Positions 1-9,762 of a DNA stretch of 42,275 bases are shown here, one piece after another. Location: assembly GCA_048498135.1 (NCBI GenBank), contig JBEHYO010000022.1:1-42275 (forward strand). The letters are read 5' to 3'. Every line of letters starts with the position of its first letter. The first letter of the stretch is position 1. Position numbers and translations under genes: made by a program. A model generated the notes under the pieces. It did no database searches, had not been told where the DNA came from, and saw nothing but the letters and a program-made list of their open reading frames with translations. This DNA is from Dokdonella_A sp937902695 (GTDB lineage: Bacteria; Pseudomonadota; Gammaproteobacteria; Xanthomonadales; Rhodanobacteraceae).

Positions 1-1188
1 GTGCGCGCGTTGCGGCTCGCCGAGCTCGCGGCGCTCGGCCGAGCGCGCGAGCGCACCGCGAAGCCGGGCGTCGAGCGTGCGCGCGCGCTCCGCGTGGCGC
101 GCGAGTCGCACGAGCGGATCCTGTGCGGCAAGCCGCGCGCGCAGTCGCGCGATGCCGAGCGCGCGCATGGCGATCGTGCGAACGCCGATCGAGCGAAGCT
201 GCTGCTCGAGCGCACGCGAGCGCTCGCGTGCGCGTGCGAGACGCGCCTGCGGACGTTGCGCGTGCAGGCGGGCGAATGCGTGATCGAGGCCCTGCTGTTG
301 CGCCTGGAGCTTGCGCGCCATGCATTGCGCGAGGCGCCGTCGATCGCGTTCGAGAAGCCGCGCGAGATCGGCCGCGTCGGGCACGAGGAGCTCCGCCGCC
401 GCCGAAGGCGTCGGCGCGCGCAGATCCGCCACGAAATCAGCGATCGTGAAATCGATCTCGTGGCCGATCGCCGACACGACCGGAATCGCGCTCGCGTGAA
501 TCGCGCGCGCGACCGCTTCGTCGTTGAATGCCCAGAGGTCTTCGAGCGATCCGCCGCCGCGGGTCAGCAGCAGCACGTCGTGCCGTGCCGCGCGGGAGGC
601 TCTTGCGATGATGCGCGCGATCGCCGGCGGCGCCTCGCGGCCCTGCACCGGAATCGCCAGCACCTCGACGCTCGCGAGCGGAAAGCGCCGCGCGATCACG
701 CTCAGCACGTCGCGCACGGCGGCGCCGCCGGGCGAGGTGATCACGCCGATGCGGCGCGCGAAGCGCGGCAGCGGGCGCTTGCGCCCCGCATCGAACAGGC
801 CTTCGGCGGCGAGCCGCGCCTTGAGCTGCTCGAACGCGCGCCGCAGCGCGCCTTCGCCGGCTTCCTCGAGGTGCTCGACGACGAGCTGGAACTCGCCGCG
901 CTGCTCGTAGAGCGTGACGCGTCCGCGCGCGACGACGTGCATGCCGTCGGCGGGCTTGAAGCGCAGCCACGTGCTGCGCGGCTTGAACATCGCGCAGCGC
1001 ACCTGCGCGCCGGAATCCTTCAGCGTGAAGTAGAGGTGCCCCGGCCCCGAGCGCGTGAAGTTCGAGATTTCGCCCTCGAGCCAGATCAGCGGGAATGCGT
1101 CTTCGAGCAGATCGCGCACGAGGCGCGTCAGCGCCGACGGGGTGAGCACGTCGCGCTGCCTTGCGATCGGTGGAGCTGCGTTCGACAT
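1..1188 (-). CDS. xseA: Exodeoxyribonuclease VII large subunit, 3' end cut by window edge
   Basis: Large subunit of exonuclease VII, which with XseB degrades single-stranded DNA to oligonucleotides in the cytoplasm. The 396 codons present begin MSNAAPPIARQRDVLTPSAL at an ATG at 1188. The N-terminal OB-fold has the family signature WLEGEISNFTRSGPGHLYF (about residues 36-54). The catalytic domain follows with GVITSPGGAAVRDVL, RGGGSLEDLWAFNDEAVA and SAIGHEIDFTIADFVADLRA. An Arg/Ala-rich helical stretch, expected to be coiled coil, runs off the window. Family members are about 440-460 residues, so some 50-60 are missing at the left edge. It lies 260 bp downstream of the phospholipase D gene on the same strand and probably has its own promoter. 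The family call is firm. Confidence 0.95.
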   Translation of the reverse strand, partial: MSNAAPPIARQRDVLTPSALTRLVRDLLEDAFPLIWLEGEISNFTRSGPGHLYFTLKDSGAQVRCAMFKPRSTWLRFKPADGMHVVARGRVTLYEQRGEFQLVVEHLEEAGEGALRRAFEQLKARLAAEGLFDAGRKRPLPRFARRIGVITSPGGAAVRDVLSVIARRFPLASVEVLAIPVQGREAPPAIARIIARASRAARHDVLLLTRGGGSLEDLWAFNDEAVARAIHASAIPVVSAIGHEIDFTIADFVADLRAPTPSAAAELLVPDAADLARLLERDRRRLAQCMARKLQAQQQGLDHAFARLHAQRPQARLARARERSRALEQQLRSIGVRTIAMRALGIARLRARLAAQDPLVRLARHAERARTLDARLRGALARSAERRELGEPQRAH

Positions 1189-1448
1189 GGATTCCCGGCG
1201 AGCTCGGCGGCGAGGGAAAGCAGGCCGCGGAAATGTTGCGGTGAGCGAGGGTTGAAGCGAGCTGTCCGGACTGTAGCGGCTTTGCCGTGATCGAGCAAAG
1301 GCGCGCCCACGGGCCGGGCGCGAGATTTCGCCTCGTCTCACCGTCTACCAGCACATTCGAGAATCAACGCGGCGATACGACTGAGCTGCGAAGCCCACGG
1401 GCGACACGCCGACGCGACGCACGACGTCGCAGGCGGGCGCGACCGCAC

Positions 1449-2984
1449 CTATGACTGCGCGCGATTCCTCGTCTTGAAATAGCGCGCCACCAGACTCGTT
1501 CCAATCCAAAGGATCAGTGCCGCGAGCGGCCACGCGATGATCTGCGGCCAGATCGCGCCGGCAATCGCGCAGGCGATCAGTACGATGCCGGCGATGAGCA
1601 ACGGCCCGGACTCGGTGCGCCCGAGCACACGCCGATTGGCGATCGCCGCACCGACCGAGTTCGCAAGCCGCAACGCGCCGGCCGCCGCACGTCCGGAACT
1701 CCCGCCGCGGGCGCGCGGGTAGGGCGGGCCGACACGCGCGCTCGCCTTGGGCGCCGGCGGCGGCGTCGTCGCGACGGGTGGAACCACGTCGCTGACGCCG
1801 GTCGGTCCCTCGGCGTCGTCCTGCGCCGCTTCGGCCGCGGCCTTGCGCCAGCGCCTCGGCAGCTTCAGCACGATCTCGGTCGCGTTCGACAGATCCGTTT
1901 CGTACTGCATCTCCATGCAGCGCGCGAACGTCTCGTCTTCGACTGCGATGTCGAGCTCGCAGTTGCCGATCCAGCTCGCGAGGTTCAGATTGCTCGAGCC
2001 GACGCGTGCCCAGCGCCCGTCGGCGACCGCGGTCTTCGCGTGCAGCATCGAGCCGTTCCACTCGAACACGCGCACGCCGGCTTCGAGCAGCGGCCGGTAG
2101 CCGGCGCGCGAGACCGAGGCGACGGCCGGAATGTCGCTCGTGCCCGGCACGAGGAGGCGCACGTCGACGCCGTCGCGCGCGGCGGCGGAGACGGCCTGCA
2201 CGTACGGCGCGACGCCGACGAAATACGCATCGGTGATCCAGAGGCTCCGCCGCGCCATCGCGGCGATCAGCTGATCGAGCCGGTAGAGGCCGGCCGTGTT
2301 CGGCACGGTGGCGACGACGCGGAGATCGACCTGGCCCGAGGGCAGGCAACGCTCGGTCGCTTCGAGCACGCTCTCCGGCAGCGCATCGCCGAGCGTCGCC
2401 CAGGAATCGGCGAACGCATTCGCAAGGTCGCGGAGCGCCGGGCCGCGCACTGCGACGGCGGTGTCGCGCCACGGTGCGATGCCGCGCTCGGCATCGCCGA
2501 GCCAGGTGCCGCTGACGCAGATGCCGCCGACGAACGCGACCGTATTGTCGACGACGACGAGCTTGCGATGATCGCGCGATAGCCAGCCGAACGGACTCGA
2601 CAGGCGGAACGGGTTGTACGTGCGCACCTCGCCGCCCGCTTCGATCAGCGGCTGCCAGAACGCCAGGCTCGACTGGCCCTTGCAGCCGAGCCAGTCGCGG
2701 ATCACGGCGACCCTGACGCCGGCGGCGGCGCGGTGGGTCAATGCGTCGCGGAAGGCGCGGCCGGTCGCATCGTCGCGGAAGATGTAGTTCTCGATCAGGA
2801 CCAGCGTTTGCGCGCTGCGGATGGCCGCGAGCCAGGCCTCGAAGTTCACCTGTGCGTCGATCAGGAGATCGACCTTGTTGCCTTCGAGCAGCGGCGCCCC
2901 GGCCGCGCGGCTGAATGCCTGCTCGGCAAGGAGGCGCACGGCGAGGCTGTCGGGTGCGAAACGGCGGTGTGGGACGGCGGCCAT
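1449..2984 (-). CDS. Phospholipase D / cardiolipin synthase-like protein with C-terminal membrane segments
   Basis: A 511-residue member of the PLD superfamily. It carries two HxKx4D motifs: H139-R-K141 with D146 (in SRDHRKLVVVDN) and H315-A-K317 with D322 (in LHAKTAVAD). These are the paired catalytic sites of cardiolipin synthases and related phosphatidyltransferases. Family members often join two phosphatidylglycerols or use phosphatidylethanolamine; the substrate here cannot be told. Unlike ClsA, there are no N-terminal membrane helices. Instead, after a Pro/Ala-rich linker, the last 60 residues hold two hydrophobic segments (GPLLIAGIVLIACAIAGAIW and IIAWPLAALILWIGTSLVA). It is divergent from the acetyl-CoA hydrolase gene with about 80 bp between starts. 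Start chosen at ATG 2984. A bacterial PLD-family hydrolase is the alternative. Confidence 0.85.
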   Translation of the reverse strand: MAAVPHRRFAPDSLAVRLLAEQAFSRAAGAPLLEGNKVDLLIDAQVNFEAWLAAIRSAQTLVLIENYIFRDDATGRAFRDALTHRAAAGVRVAVIRDWLGCKGQSSLAFWQPLIEAGGEVRTYNPFRLSSPFGWLSRDHRKLVVVDNTVAFVGGICVSGTWLGDAERGIAPWRDTAVAVRGPALRDLANAFADSWATLGDALPESVLEATERCLPSGQVDLRVVATVPNTAGLYRLDQLIAAMARRSLWITDAYFVGVAPYVQAVSAAARDGVDVRLLVPGTSDIPAVASVSRAGYRPLLEAGVRVFEWNGSMLHAKTAVADGRWARVGSSNLNLASWIGNCELDIAVEDETFARCMEMQYETDLSNATEIVLKLPRRWRKAAAEAAQDDAEGPTGVSDVVPPVATTPPPAPKASARVGPPYPRARGGSSGRAAAGALRLANSVGAAIANRRVLGRTESGPLLIAGIVLIACAIAGAIWPQIIAWPLAALILWIGTSLVARYFKTRNRAQS

Positions 2985-3067
2985 GGCGCCGAGTCTAAGC
3001 GATGCGCATGAACACCGGCCGCGTCGCCCGCCTCGCGGCGATGCCGATCTGCGATGATGCCCGCCGA

Positions 3068-5035
3068 ATGGAGGCGCGAATGGCCGCGACGAGCCCGAGC
3101 GAAGTCACCGATCCACGCTTCGAAGCGATCGTCGACCGCATCCTCGCGTACGCGAGCGGCGACGTCGCGATCGCGGCGCCGCTCGGCCTCGGCAAGCCCA
3201 ATCACCTGCTCAACGCGATCTATCGCCGCTTCAAGGCCGATCCCTCGCGGCGCCTTACGATCTATACCGCGCTGTCGCTCGACGTGCCGGCGGCAGGCAG
3301 CGATCTGGAGCGGCGCTTCCTCGGCCCGTTCCTTGCGCGGCAGTTCGGCGAGAACTATCCGCGCCTGGACTACGTGATCGATCTCAAGGCCGATCGCGTG
3401 CCGGACAACGTGCGCATCCAGGAGTTCTACTTCCTGTCCGGCGCGATGCTGCACGCCGCGAAGGCGCAGCGCGATTACGCGAGCATCAACTACACGCAGG
3501 TCGCGCGCGATCTGGCCGATTCGGCCGGTCTGCATGCGATCGTGCAGCTCGTCGCGCGGCGCGGCGCGCGCTACAGCCTTTCGTGCAATCCGGACGTGAC
3601 GCTCGACGTGCTCGACGCGATCGCCGCCGCCGGCGGGGCCAAGCCGCTGCTCGTCGGCGTCGTGCATCCGGACCTGCCGTTCCTCGGCGGCGATGCCGAG
3701 GTAGGCGCGGACCGGTTCGACACGATCGTCGACGACGCGCCGCCGCAGCCGTTGTTCGCGCTGCCGCGCGATGCGGTCGATCCGGTCGAGCACGCGATCG
3801 GCATGCACGCGAGCGCGCTCGTGCGCGACGGCGGCACGCTGCAGATCGGCATCGGTGCGTTGTCCGACGCGATCGTCGCGGCGCTCCTGCTGCGCCACGC
3901 GCGCAACGCCGATTATGTGGCCGCGCTCGCCGCGTTGCGCGGCGACGATGCCGCGTCCGATCCGCTCGTCGCCCGCTACGGCGGGCTCGGCGCATTTGCG
4001 CGCGGGCTCTACGGCGCGAGCGAAATGGTGATGGACGGCTTCATGCACCTGCGCCGCGGCGGCGTCCTTACGCGTATGGTGTACGACGATCTCGACGTGC
4101 AGCGCGCGGCCGATGCGGGATTGCCGATCGACGGCGCGAAACGCGTCGGCGGACATTACCTCAAGGGCGCGTTCTTCCTCGGTTCGAAGCAGTTCTACGC
4201 GTGGCTGCGCGAGCTCTCGGGCGAGGATTACGACGGCCTCGTGATGAGCCGCGTCTCCGATGTCAATCAGCTCTACGGCGGCCATGAGCAGCGTGACGCG
4301 ATGCAGCGGCGCGACGCGCGCTTCTTCAACACGTGCATGATGGCGACGCTGCTCGGCGCGGCGGTATCGGATGCGCTCGAGGATGGCCGCGTCGTCAGCG
4401 GCGTCGGCGGGCAATACAACTTCGTCGCGATGGCGCACGCGATCGCCGGCGGCCGCTCGATACTGCTGCTGCGCGCGACGCGCACGCGCGGCGCGAAAAC
4501 GGAATCGAACATCCGCTGGAACTACGGCCACACGACGATCCCGCGGCATCTGCGCGACATCTATGTGACCGAGTACGGCATCGCCGACATCCGCGGCAAG
4601 AGCGACGAGGCGTGCATCCGCGCGATGCTCGCGATCAGCGACGCGCGGTTCCAGGAGGATCTCGCCGCCGAGGCGCGCCGCGCGGGCAAGCTCGCCGCGG
4701 ATTTCCGCATCCCGGAGGCATGGCGGCGCAATACGCCCGAAAACCTCGCCGGGCGCATGCAGCCGTTCGTCGCGCGAGGCCTCTTTCCGACGTCTCCGTT
4801 CGGCAGCGATTTCACGGCAATCGAGCGGCAGGTCCTGCCGGCGCTGCTCTGGCTCAGGAAGAACACGGGCGACTGGCGGCGCTGGCCGGGCGTGCTCGCC
4901 GCGCTGCTTGCGCCGGGTCAACCGGATCAGGCCGACGCGGTGCTCGGCCGGCTCGGGCTCGCCGATCCCGCAACGCTCGCCGAGCGCGTCACCGCGCGGC
5001 TCGTGCGCGGCGCGCTGACTCGCGCCGCGCGCTGA
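3068..5035 (+). CDS. Acetyl-CoA hydrolase/transferase family protein
   Basis: A 655-residue protein of the acetyl-CoA hydrolase / CoA-transferase family (COG0427 type), which moves CoA between acyl-CoA and a carboxylate or hydrolyses acetyl-CoA. The C-terminal domain carries the recognisable VSGVGGQYNFVAMAHA (about residues 441-456), RGAKTESNIRWNYGHTTIP and VTEYGIADIRGKS blocks. The N-terminal half is recognisable only by length and position. At about 655 residues it is longer than the usual 430-500-residue enzymes and matches a long subfamily I remember from Proteobacteria. The start is taken at ATG 3068; ATG 3080 and an upstream ATG at 3002 are also in frame. It converges with the delta-60 repeat gene, stops being 7 bp apart. 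Exact substrate is unknown. Confidence 0.85.
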   Translation: MEARMAATSPSEVTDPRFEAIVDRILAYASGDVAIAAPLGLGKPNHLLNAIYRRFKADPSRRLTIYTALSLDVPAAGSDLERRFLGPFLARQFGENYPRLDYVIDLKADRVPDNVRIQEFYFLSGAMLHAAKAQRDYASINYTQVARDLADSAGLHAIVQLVARRGARYSLSCNPDVTLDVLDAIAAAGGAKPLLVGVVHPDLPFLGGDAEVGADRFDTIVDDAPPQPLFALPRDAVDPVEHAIGMHASALVRDGGTLQIGIGALSDAIVAALLLRHARNADYVAALAALRGDDAASDPLVARYGGLGAFARGLYGASEMVMDGFMHLRRGGVLTRMVYDDLDVQRAADAGLPIDGAKRVGGHYLKGAFFLGSKQFYAWLRELSGEDYDGLVMSRVSDVNQLYGGHEQRDAMQRRDARFFNTCMMATLLGAAVSDALEDGRVVSGVGGQYNFVAMAHAIAGGRSILLLRATRTRGAKTESNIRWNYGHTTIPRHLRDIYVTEYGIADIRGKSDEACIRAMLAISDARFQEDLAAEARRAGKLAADFRIPEAWRRNTPENLAGRMQPFVARGLFPTSPFGSDFTAIERQVLPALLWLRKNTGDWRRWPGVLAALLAPGQPDQADAVLGRLGLADPATLAERVTARLVRGALTRAAR

Positions 5036-5042
5036 GCGGAGC

Positions 5043-6410
5043 TCACTCGAACGCCGCGGCGAAGATGCGGTCGTTCTCGAGGCGCACGAGCAAGTCGCCG
5101 CCCGGACTCGCTCCGCCCCAGACGATCAGACCGCCGGCGACGACGACGCGGCCGCCCTGCAGCAGCGGCTTGTTGAACCATTGGTCGTCGGAGTCACCCG
5201 CGCCGAAGTCGAACGCGGCCTTCCCGGCCTGCCCGAACGACGCATCGGGAGTGCCGCTCTCGTCGAGGCGCGCGGCAGCGGCGAGCCCGTAACCGTTCGC
5301 ACCATATTCGGCCGAGCCCGCGAGCACGATGCGGCCGTCCGATGCTTCGACGACGCCGAACGCCACGTCGGCGCCGCCGCCGGCATCGGCGAGATCGAAC
5401 GGGACTGTCGCGATGCCGCTGCTGCCGAACGATGCGTCGAGCGAGCCGTCGTCGAGGAATCGCGCAATGCCCATGTCGAGGACGGGAGCGGTGACGTCGT
5501 AGATGCTCGCGGCGCCGACGACGACGATCCGGCCACGGTGGTCGACGACTAGGCCGTTCGCCCAGCCCGAGTGCGCCGGCAATCTATCGAACCCGGCATG
5601 TGCGATGCCGGCGTCGCCGAATGCGGGGTCGCGGGAGCCGTCGGCCAAGAGGCGCACGACCGCGGCATCCGAATCCGCAATGCCCGTGACGAGCGTGCGC
5701 TGCGAGTCGTCGATGACGACCGCGCGGGCGGTGTCGTAGGTTCCGAAGTCGACGGTCACGAGGCCGCCGGTTCCGAACGCAGGGTCAAGCGTGCCATCCG
5801 GCAGCAGGCGCACGACGGCGAAATCCGTATTGCGGGTGCCGGAGGCATAGCCCGCGACGACGATGCGGCCTTGCGCGTCGACGGCAACGGCATTCGCGCC
5901 GCCGCCCTGGTCGAAGCCCGCGAACGCGAAGTGCGTGGTGCCCGTGCCCGCGCCGAACGTCGTGTCGGGCGCACCATCGGCCTCGATCCGGGCGACCGCG
6001 AACTCGGCGAACGTGGGCAGCGGAAATCCTGGCGTCACGCGCGTGCCGGCAAGCACGATCTTGCCATCGGCCTGCACGGCGACGGCGTCGCAGGAATCGT
6101 CGAAGTCGTCGATGCCCGATCCGAAGGCGATGAGCACGGCGCCGCCTTCGCCGAACGTCGCATCGGGCGCGCCATTCGCGTCGAAGCGCGCTACGTAGAA
6201 GTCGTAGCCGCTGGTCGAGGCGATGCGCGTATCGCACAAGATCAACCGGCCGTCGGACTGCATCGCGAAACCCGGGTAGTTCGCAAACGCCGTCGGATCG
6301 AGAACGACGCCGCCGACGCCGAAGCTCGCATCCAGATCACCATCCGCGCCGCGCGCGCCGGTCGCGACCGCGCAGGCGAGCCACAGGGTGCGCACGGCTA
6401 CCTTGTTCAT
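5043..6410 (-). CDS. Secreted delta-60 repeat protein with C-terminal FAAAFE
   Basis: A 455-residue exported protein. A signal peptide (MNKVAVRTLWLACAVATGARG) is followed by at least seven delta-60-type repeats built on D-G-x-x-D-x-x-F-G-x-x-G, at about residues 23-34, 80-91, 144-155, 204-216, 256-268, 320-332 and 383-396. They alternate with strands such as ADGKIVLAGTR and GRIVVAGYASG. This is a beta-propeller-like architecture of unknown function. The start at ATG 6410 is preceded by a strong Shine-Dalgarno (GGGAGGGG) and a plausible promoter; further in-frame sequence upstream lacks a signal. The last residues, NDRIFAAAFE, match the end of the unrelated beta-helix protein at 11057-12421 (see findings). 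Likely extracellular or periplasmic. Confidence 0.88.
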   Translation of the reverse strand: MNKVAVRTLWLACAVATGARGADGDLDASFGVGGVVLDPTAFANYPGFAMQSDGRLILCDTRIASTSGYDFYVARFDANGAPDATFGEGGAVLIAFGSGIDDFDDSCDAVAVQADGKIVLAGTRVTPGFPLPTFAEFAVARIEADGAPDTTFGAGTGTTHFAFAGFDQGGGANAVAVDAQGRIVVAGYASGTRNTDFAVVRLLPDGTLDPAFGTGGLVTVDFGTYDTARAVVIDDSQRTLVTGIADSDAAVVRLLADGSRDPAFGDAGIAHAGFDRLPAHSGWANGLVVDHRGRIVVVGAASIYDVTAPVLDMGIARFLDDGSLDASFGSSGIATVPFDLADAGGGADVAFGVVEASDGRIVLAGSAEYGANGYGLAAAARLDESGTPDASFGQAGKAAFDFGAGDSDDQWFNKPLLQGGRVVVAGGLIVWGGASPGGDLLVRLENDRIFAAAFE

Positions 6411-6431
6411 GGGTCCCCTCCCAGATGTCGA

Positions 6432-6459
6432 AGTATAGCCATTCGCCAAGATGCAAAAA
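6432..6459 (-). promoter_or_regulatory. Putative sigma-70 promoter of the delta-60 repeat gene
   Basis: On the minus strand a TTTTTG hexamer (6454-6459) and TATACT (6432-6437) are separated by 16 bp, about 20 bp upstream of the start codon at 6410. This is an unusually A+T-rich patch in the gap before the delta-60 gene. The -10 is good and the -35 is weak. Confidence 0.4.
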
Positions 6460-6477
6460 TAGCGAAATGGGCGGCGT

Positions 6478-7929
6478 TCAGTGCTGGGCGGAGGGCGCTT
6501 CGATCGGCGGCTCGCATGCGCCTTCACTCGTCGCACGCACCAGCGCGGCATGCAGGTCCTCGAGCGCGGCCTCGAGTCGTGGCGGGTCGAGCAGGGCCTT
6601 GCGCGCCGTGCCGACCGCCTTGCGTGCGCGCGGCGACGCGGTGCCGATCGCGATCAGCGCAAGCGCCGGCGCGCGACAGGCTCGCAATGCATCGATCCAG
6701 CGCGCAGCGTCGGCACGTCGCGAGCGGCCGGCCAGGAATCGCGCGGCGGCGAACGGCGGCGTCACCTGTTCGACGCGCGCGAGCGATGCGATGAATGCGT
6801 CGGCCGACCGCTCGGCCCTGGCCGGATCGAGCGCATCCGAAAGCGCGGCGAGCGCATCGGCGATGCGGCGTCGAAGCACGGCGGTCGACCGCACCGGCAG
6901 CACGAACCATGCGCTGGCAACGCCGATGGTTGCGCCGATGACGATCTCCTCGAGGCGCGGCCACAGGATGTGCTGCGCCGGCGCGCCCGTGAAACCCTGC
7001 AGCAGCGCGAGCGCGAGCGTCACGAACAGCGCCCACCATGCATAGCCGAGCGGCCGCAGCCAGAGACCGAAGAACACGGCAGCCAGGATCAGCGCGACGG
7101 TCGCCGCGTCGTGCGATCCGAGCTGCGTCGCCGAAACGAGCGCGACGACGGTGCCCGCGGCGGCGCCCGCGACGCGCAGCACGCTCTTGTACGCGACGTC
7201 GAGCCGCCCGCGGTTGCCGCTCTGGACAATGAAGGCGGTCAGCACGATCCACGACCAGCGCTCGCCGAAGAACGCGTAGCCGACGACGAACGACGCTGCG
7301 AGCGCAACGGCCATCTGGATGGCCATGCGCGTCGAAGCCTCGGGGCGCATCGCGCCTTCGGCCTGCGCCGGCGGCCGAACGGGCGGCACGAAGCTCGCCG
7401 GCGGCAGCGCGCGCAGGCGTCGCGCGAGCGTCTGGAACAGCGTGACCGAGGCGAGCGCGGTCAGCGCGACGACGATCGGCATCAGCATCGCAGGCAGCGG
7501 TCCTGCCTGGGTCGGTCGCGCGTACGGCGTCACGAGCAGCGTCACGAACGGCAGCGCGATCAGGGAGCCGACGCGCGCGGCGCGCGATCCGAACCTGCGC
7601 AAACCGATCGAGACCGCGAGGCCCGCGGTGAAGACGAGCGCGCCCAGCCACGGCAACCGCTGCAGCAGGAACCCGACGCCCGCGGCGACGAGGGCAACCA
7701 GCGGCAGCGCGAGGACGGCTTCGAGCCGCTCGCGCATTCCATGATCGAGATGGCTGCGCGCCAGCGAGATGCTCAGCACGACCGCGAGCACGCCTGCCGA
7801 CGCCTCGGGATAGATCCGGAGCACGGCAAGCAGCGTCGCGATGGCCGCCAGCAGCGTGACGGCGGCTTCACGCAGCGAAACAAACGCTTTCGACAGCCGC
7901 TCGCGCGGCGGCGAGGTCGCTTCGTCCAT
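6478..7929 (-). CDS. FUSC-family inner membrane protein
   Basis: A 483-residue integral membrane protein with two blocks of hydrophobic helices, roughly residues 20-165 and 205-345, followed by a soluble helical C-terminal domain. This duplicated layout, with WSWIVLTAFIVQSGNRGRL at the start of the second block, is that of the fusaric-acid-resistance / AaeB / YccS superfamily, which includes aromatic-acid exporters. The block ALGYAWWALFVTLALALL-like region at about residues 293-310 also fits. No HlyD-type adaptor or outer-membrane factor lies next to it, so a complete tripartite exporter is not formed locally. ATG 7929 is the natural start. The substrate cannot be predicted. Confidence 0.8.
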   Translation of the reverse strand: MDEATSPPRERLSKAFVSLREAAVTLLAAIATLLAVLRIYPEASAGVLAVVLSISLARSHLDHGMRERLEAVLALPLVALVAAGVGFLLQRLPWLGALVFTAGLAVSIGLRRFGSRAARVGSLIALPFVTLLVTPYARPTQAGPLPAMLMPIVVALTALASVTLFQTLARRLRALPPASFVPPVRPPAQAEGAMRPEASTRMAIQMAVALAASFVVGYAFFGERWSWIVLTAFIVQSGNRGRLDVAYKSVLRVAGAAAGTVVALVSATQLGSHDAATVALILAAVFFGLWLRPLGYAWWALFVTLALALLQGFTGAPAQHILWPRLEEIVIGATIGVASAWFVLPVRSTAVLRRRIADALAALSDALDPARAERSADAFIASLARVEQVTPPFAAARFLAGRSRRADAARWIDALRACRAPALALIAIGTASPRARKAVGTARKALLDPPRLEAALEDLHAALVRATSEGACEPPIEAPSAQH

Positions 7930-8021
7930 GGCGCGCGAGCTTAGCAGCCGCGGAATGGCGCGGCGGGCGCGGGCGCGGCAGATCGGCCATAATTGACGGC
8001 GTAAATCCGCATGCGCATCCG

Positions 8022-9755
8022 ATGACCGACCGCTACCGCCGCCTGCTTCGCGGAACCCCCGAGCGCCACGCGCCGACTGCCGGCGCGTTCGCGACGGAAG
8101 CGCGCGCGCTGCGCTCGTGGGTCGCGGCGCTGCCGCTCGCGAACTTCAACGCGACGACGAAGCTCCTGCTCGACGGCCTGCGCCAGATCAACCGCATGAA
8201 GGTCGACGCGGTGCAGCGACTCGATGCGCTGGAGATCCTGCGTCATCCGGTCGCGCAGCTCGCGGCGCTGACCGACAAGCAGATCGTCGGCGCGAGCTTT
8301 CCGCTGCCGCCGCAGAAGGTCGAGCTCGGCGCGATCGCGCTCGAGTTCCAGAGCGAGCTCGCGCTCGGTTATCGCGTTGCGCTCGCCGAGCTCTGCGCGC
8401 CGGCCGGCAGCGTGCCGTTCATGCGCACGAAGCAGGTCGCGCTCGCCGGCGTGCGGGCGCTGCAGCACGGCGCCGATCATCTCGCCAAGGCGTATCTGCT
8501 CTATCGCACGCCGCCGGCGGGCACGTGGCAGGCGATGCATGACGTCTACCGGTTCCTGACGATGGTGCGCTTCGACGATCGCGCGGTCGACGATCCGCTG
8601 CTCGGCACGCCGGTCAACGCCAGGCTCGCCTACGGCCATGCGCTGCTGCTCGCGCTTGCGAATCCCTATCGCTACACGCAGCGCGAGCTGCTCGAAGTCA
8701 TCGCGTTCACGCGGACGGTCGCGCCGTACTGCGAGCTGCGCAGCGGCGCCGTCGACGGCGACATCCAGATGACGACCGACGCCGATCACGGCCCGGGCTA
8801 TCTGCCCGAGGAGCGCGGCCAGGGCGAGCTCGAAGTGCTGTCGATCGGCATCAAGCCCCTGCTGCGATTCATCGAGAGCCAGATCGACATCCTGCCGCCC
8901 GGCGCGCGCATCGCGACGTTTCGCCTGCGCGGCGGGCCGCCGGTGCAGATCGACATCGATCTCGCCGAGCGGCTCGTCGATGGCTGGACCGCGAGCGGCG
9001 GCGAGCGCTCGCACGCCCGGCTCGGCGGCGGCTACCAGCTCGAAACCGTGCTCGGCCTCCACGACCTGCATTACGTGCTCGCCGGCAACGAGGATTTCGA
9101 AAGCTTCCTGCGTCGCGTGCGCGGCCAGGCGATCAGCCTCAGCGAAAGCGATCGCATCGCGTCGTGGGCGATCGGCAGCGGCGAATCGGCGCGCGCGACG
9201 CGGCTCAAGGCGCGCGTGCTCGACCAGAGCCTCGGCGGCTACCGCGTGGTCTGGGAGCGCGGCCCGGGCGGCGAAGCCGTGCGCGCGCGGATCGGCGAGC
9301 TCGTCGGCCTCGCGCTCGCGGAGCCCGGCGAGGGCACGACCGACTGGCTGATCGGCACGATCCGCTGGATTCGCATCGACGAGCAGGGGCGCGTCGACGC
9401 GGGCGTCGAGCTGCTCAGCCGCCGTGCATTGCCGGTCGGGGTGCGCAACGCGGACGAAACCGGCATGCAGACGTCGATGCGTGGTCTTCTGCTGACGTCG
9501 TTGCGTCGCGACGAAACCGGCCCCACGTCACTGATCACGCCGGCGTTGTTCGAGCGCGCGGCGTCGATCGTCGAGATCAGCATGCCCGCCGATCTGCTGG
9601 GACGCCCGGCGCCCGCCCGCACCGAGCATGTGCGCGGAATCGGCCTCATCGAGGCGACCGGCATCTATCTTCAGTTCGCGCTGCCACCGCTCGACGGCGA
9701 CGCGGCCGAACCCATGAACGAGGCGATCGCGCAGCGCGCCGTTGCCGGAGGTTGA
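8022..9755 (+). CDS. Conserved protein with PilZ-like C-terminal domain, coupled to ispG
   Basis: A 577-residue soluble protein with no signal peptide. Residues 1-380 are mostly helical and unrecognised. Around residues 396-406 there is a basic segment RLKAR followed by D401-Q-S-L-G-G406, which fits the DxSxxG element of PilZ domains. Beta-rich sequence continues with GELVGLALAEPG, WLIGTIRWIRIDEQGRVDAGVELLSR, like a PilZ barrel. PilZ domains bind cyclic di-GMP, but the RxxxR element here sits directly beside DxSxxG rather than about 25 residues before it, so binding is only a possibility. The stop is 7 bp before the ispG start, which implies co-translation. I remember homologues next to ispG in Xanthomonadales, sometimes labelled molecular chaperone. 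Confidence 0.6.
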   Translation: MTDRYRRLLRGTPERHAPTAGAFATEARALRSWVAALPLANFNATTKLLLDGLRQINRMKVDAVQRLDALEILRHPVAQLAALTDKQIVGASFPLPPQKVELGAIALEFQSELALGYRVALAELCAPAGSVPFMRTKQVALAGVRALQHGADHLAKAYLLYRTPPAGTWQAMHDVYRFLTMVRFDDRAVDDPLLGTPVNARLAYGHALLLALANPYRYTQRELLEVIAFTRTVAPYCELRSGAVDGDIQMTTDADHGPGYLPEERGQGELEVLSIGIKPLLRFIESQIDILPPGARIATFRLRGGPPVQIDIDLAERLVDGWTASGGERSHARLGGGYQLETVLGLHDLHYVLAGNEDFESFLRRVRGQAISLSESDRIASWAIGSGESARATRLKARVLDQSLGGYRVVWERGPGGEAVRARIGELVGLALAEPGEGTTDWLIGTIRWIRIDEQGRVDAGVELLSRRALPVGVRNADETGMQTSMRGLLLTSLRRDETGPTSLITPALFERAASIVEISMPADLLGRPAPARTEHVRGIGLIEATGIYLQFALPPLDGDAAEPMNEAIAQRAVAGG

Positions 9756-9762
9756 TCGTGCA

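Noticed and set aside
2861..4921. A 686-codon open frame antisense to the acetyl-CoA hydrolase gene
   Set aside because: It is rich in Arg, Ala and Glu/His, has no domain, and its sense partner is clearly coding. In this base composition, codons read on the opposite strand rarely make stops.
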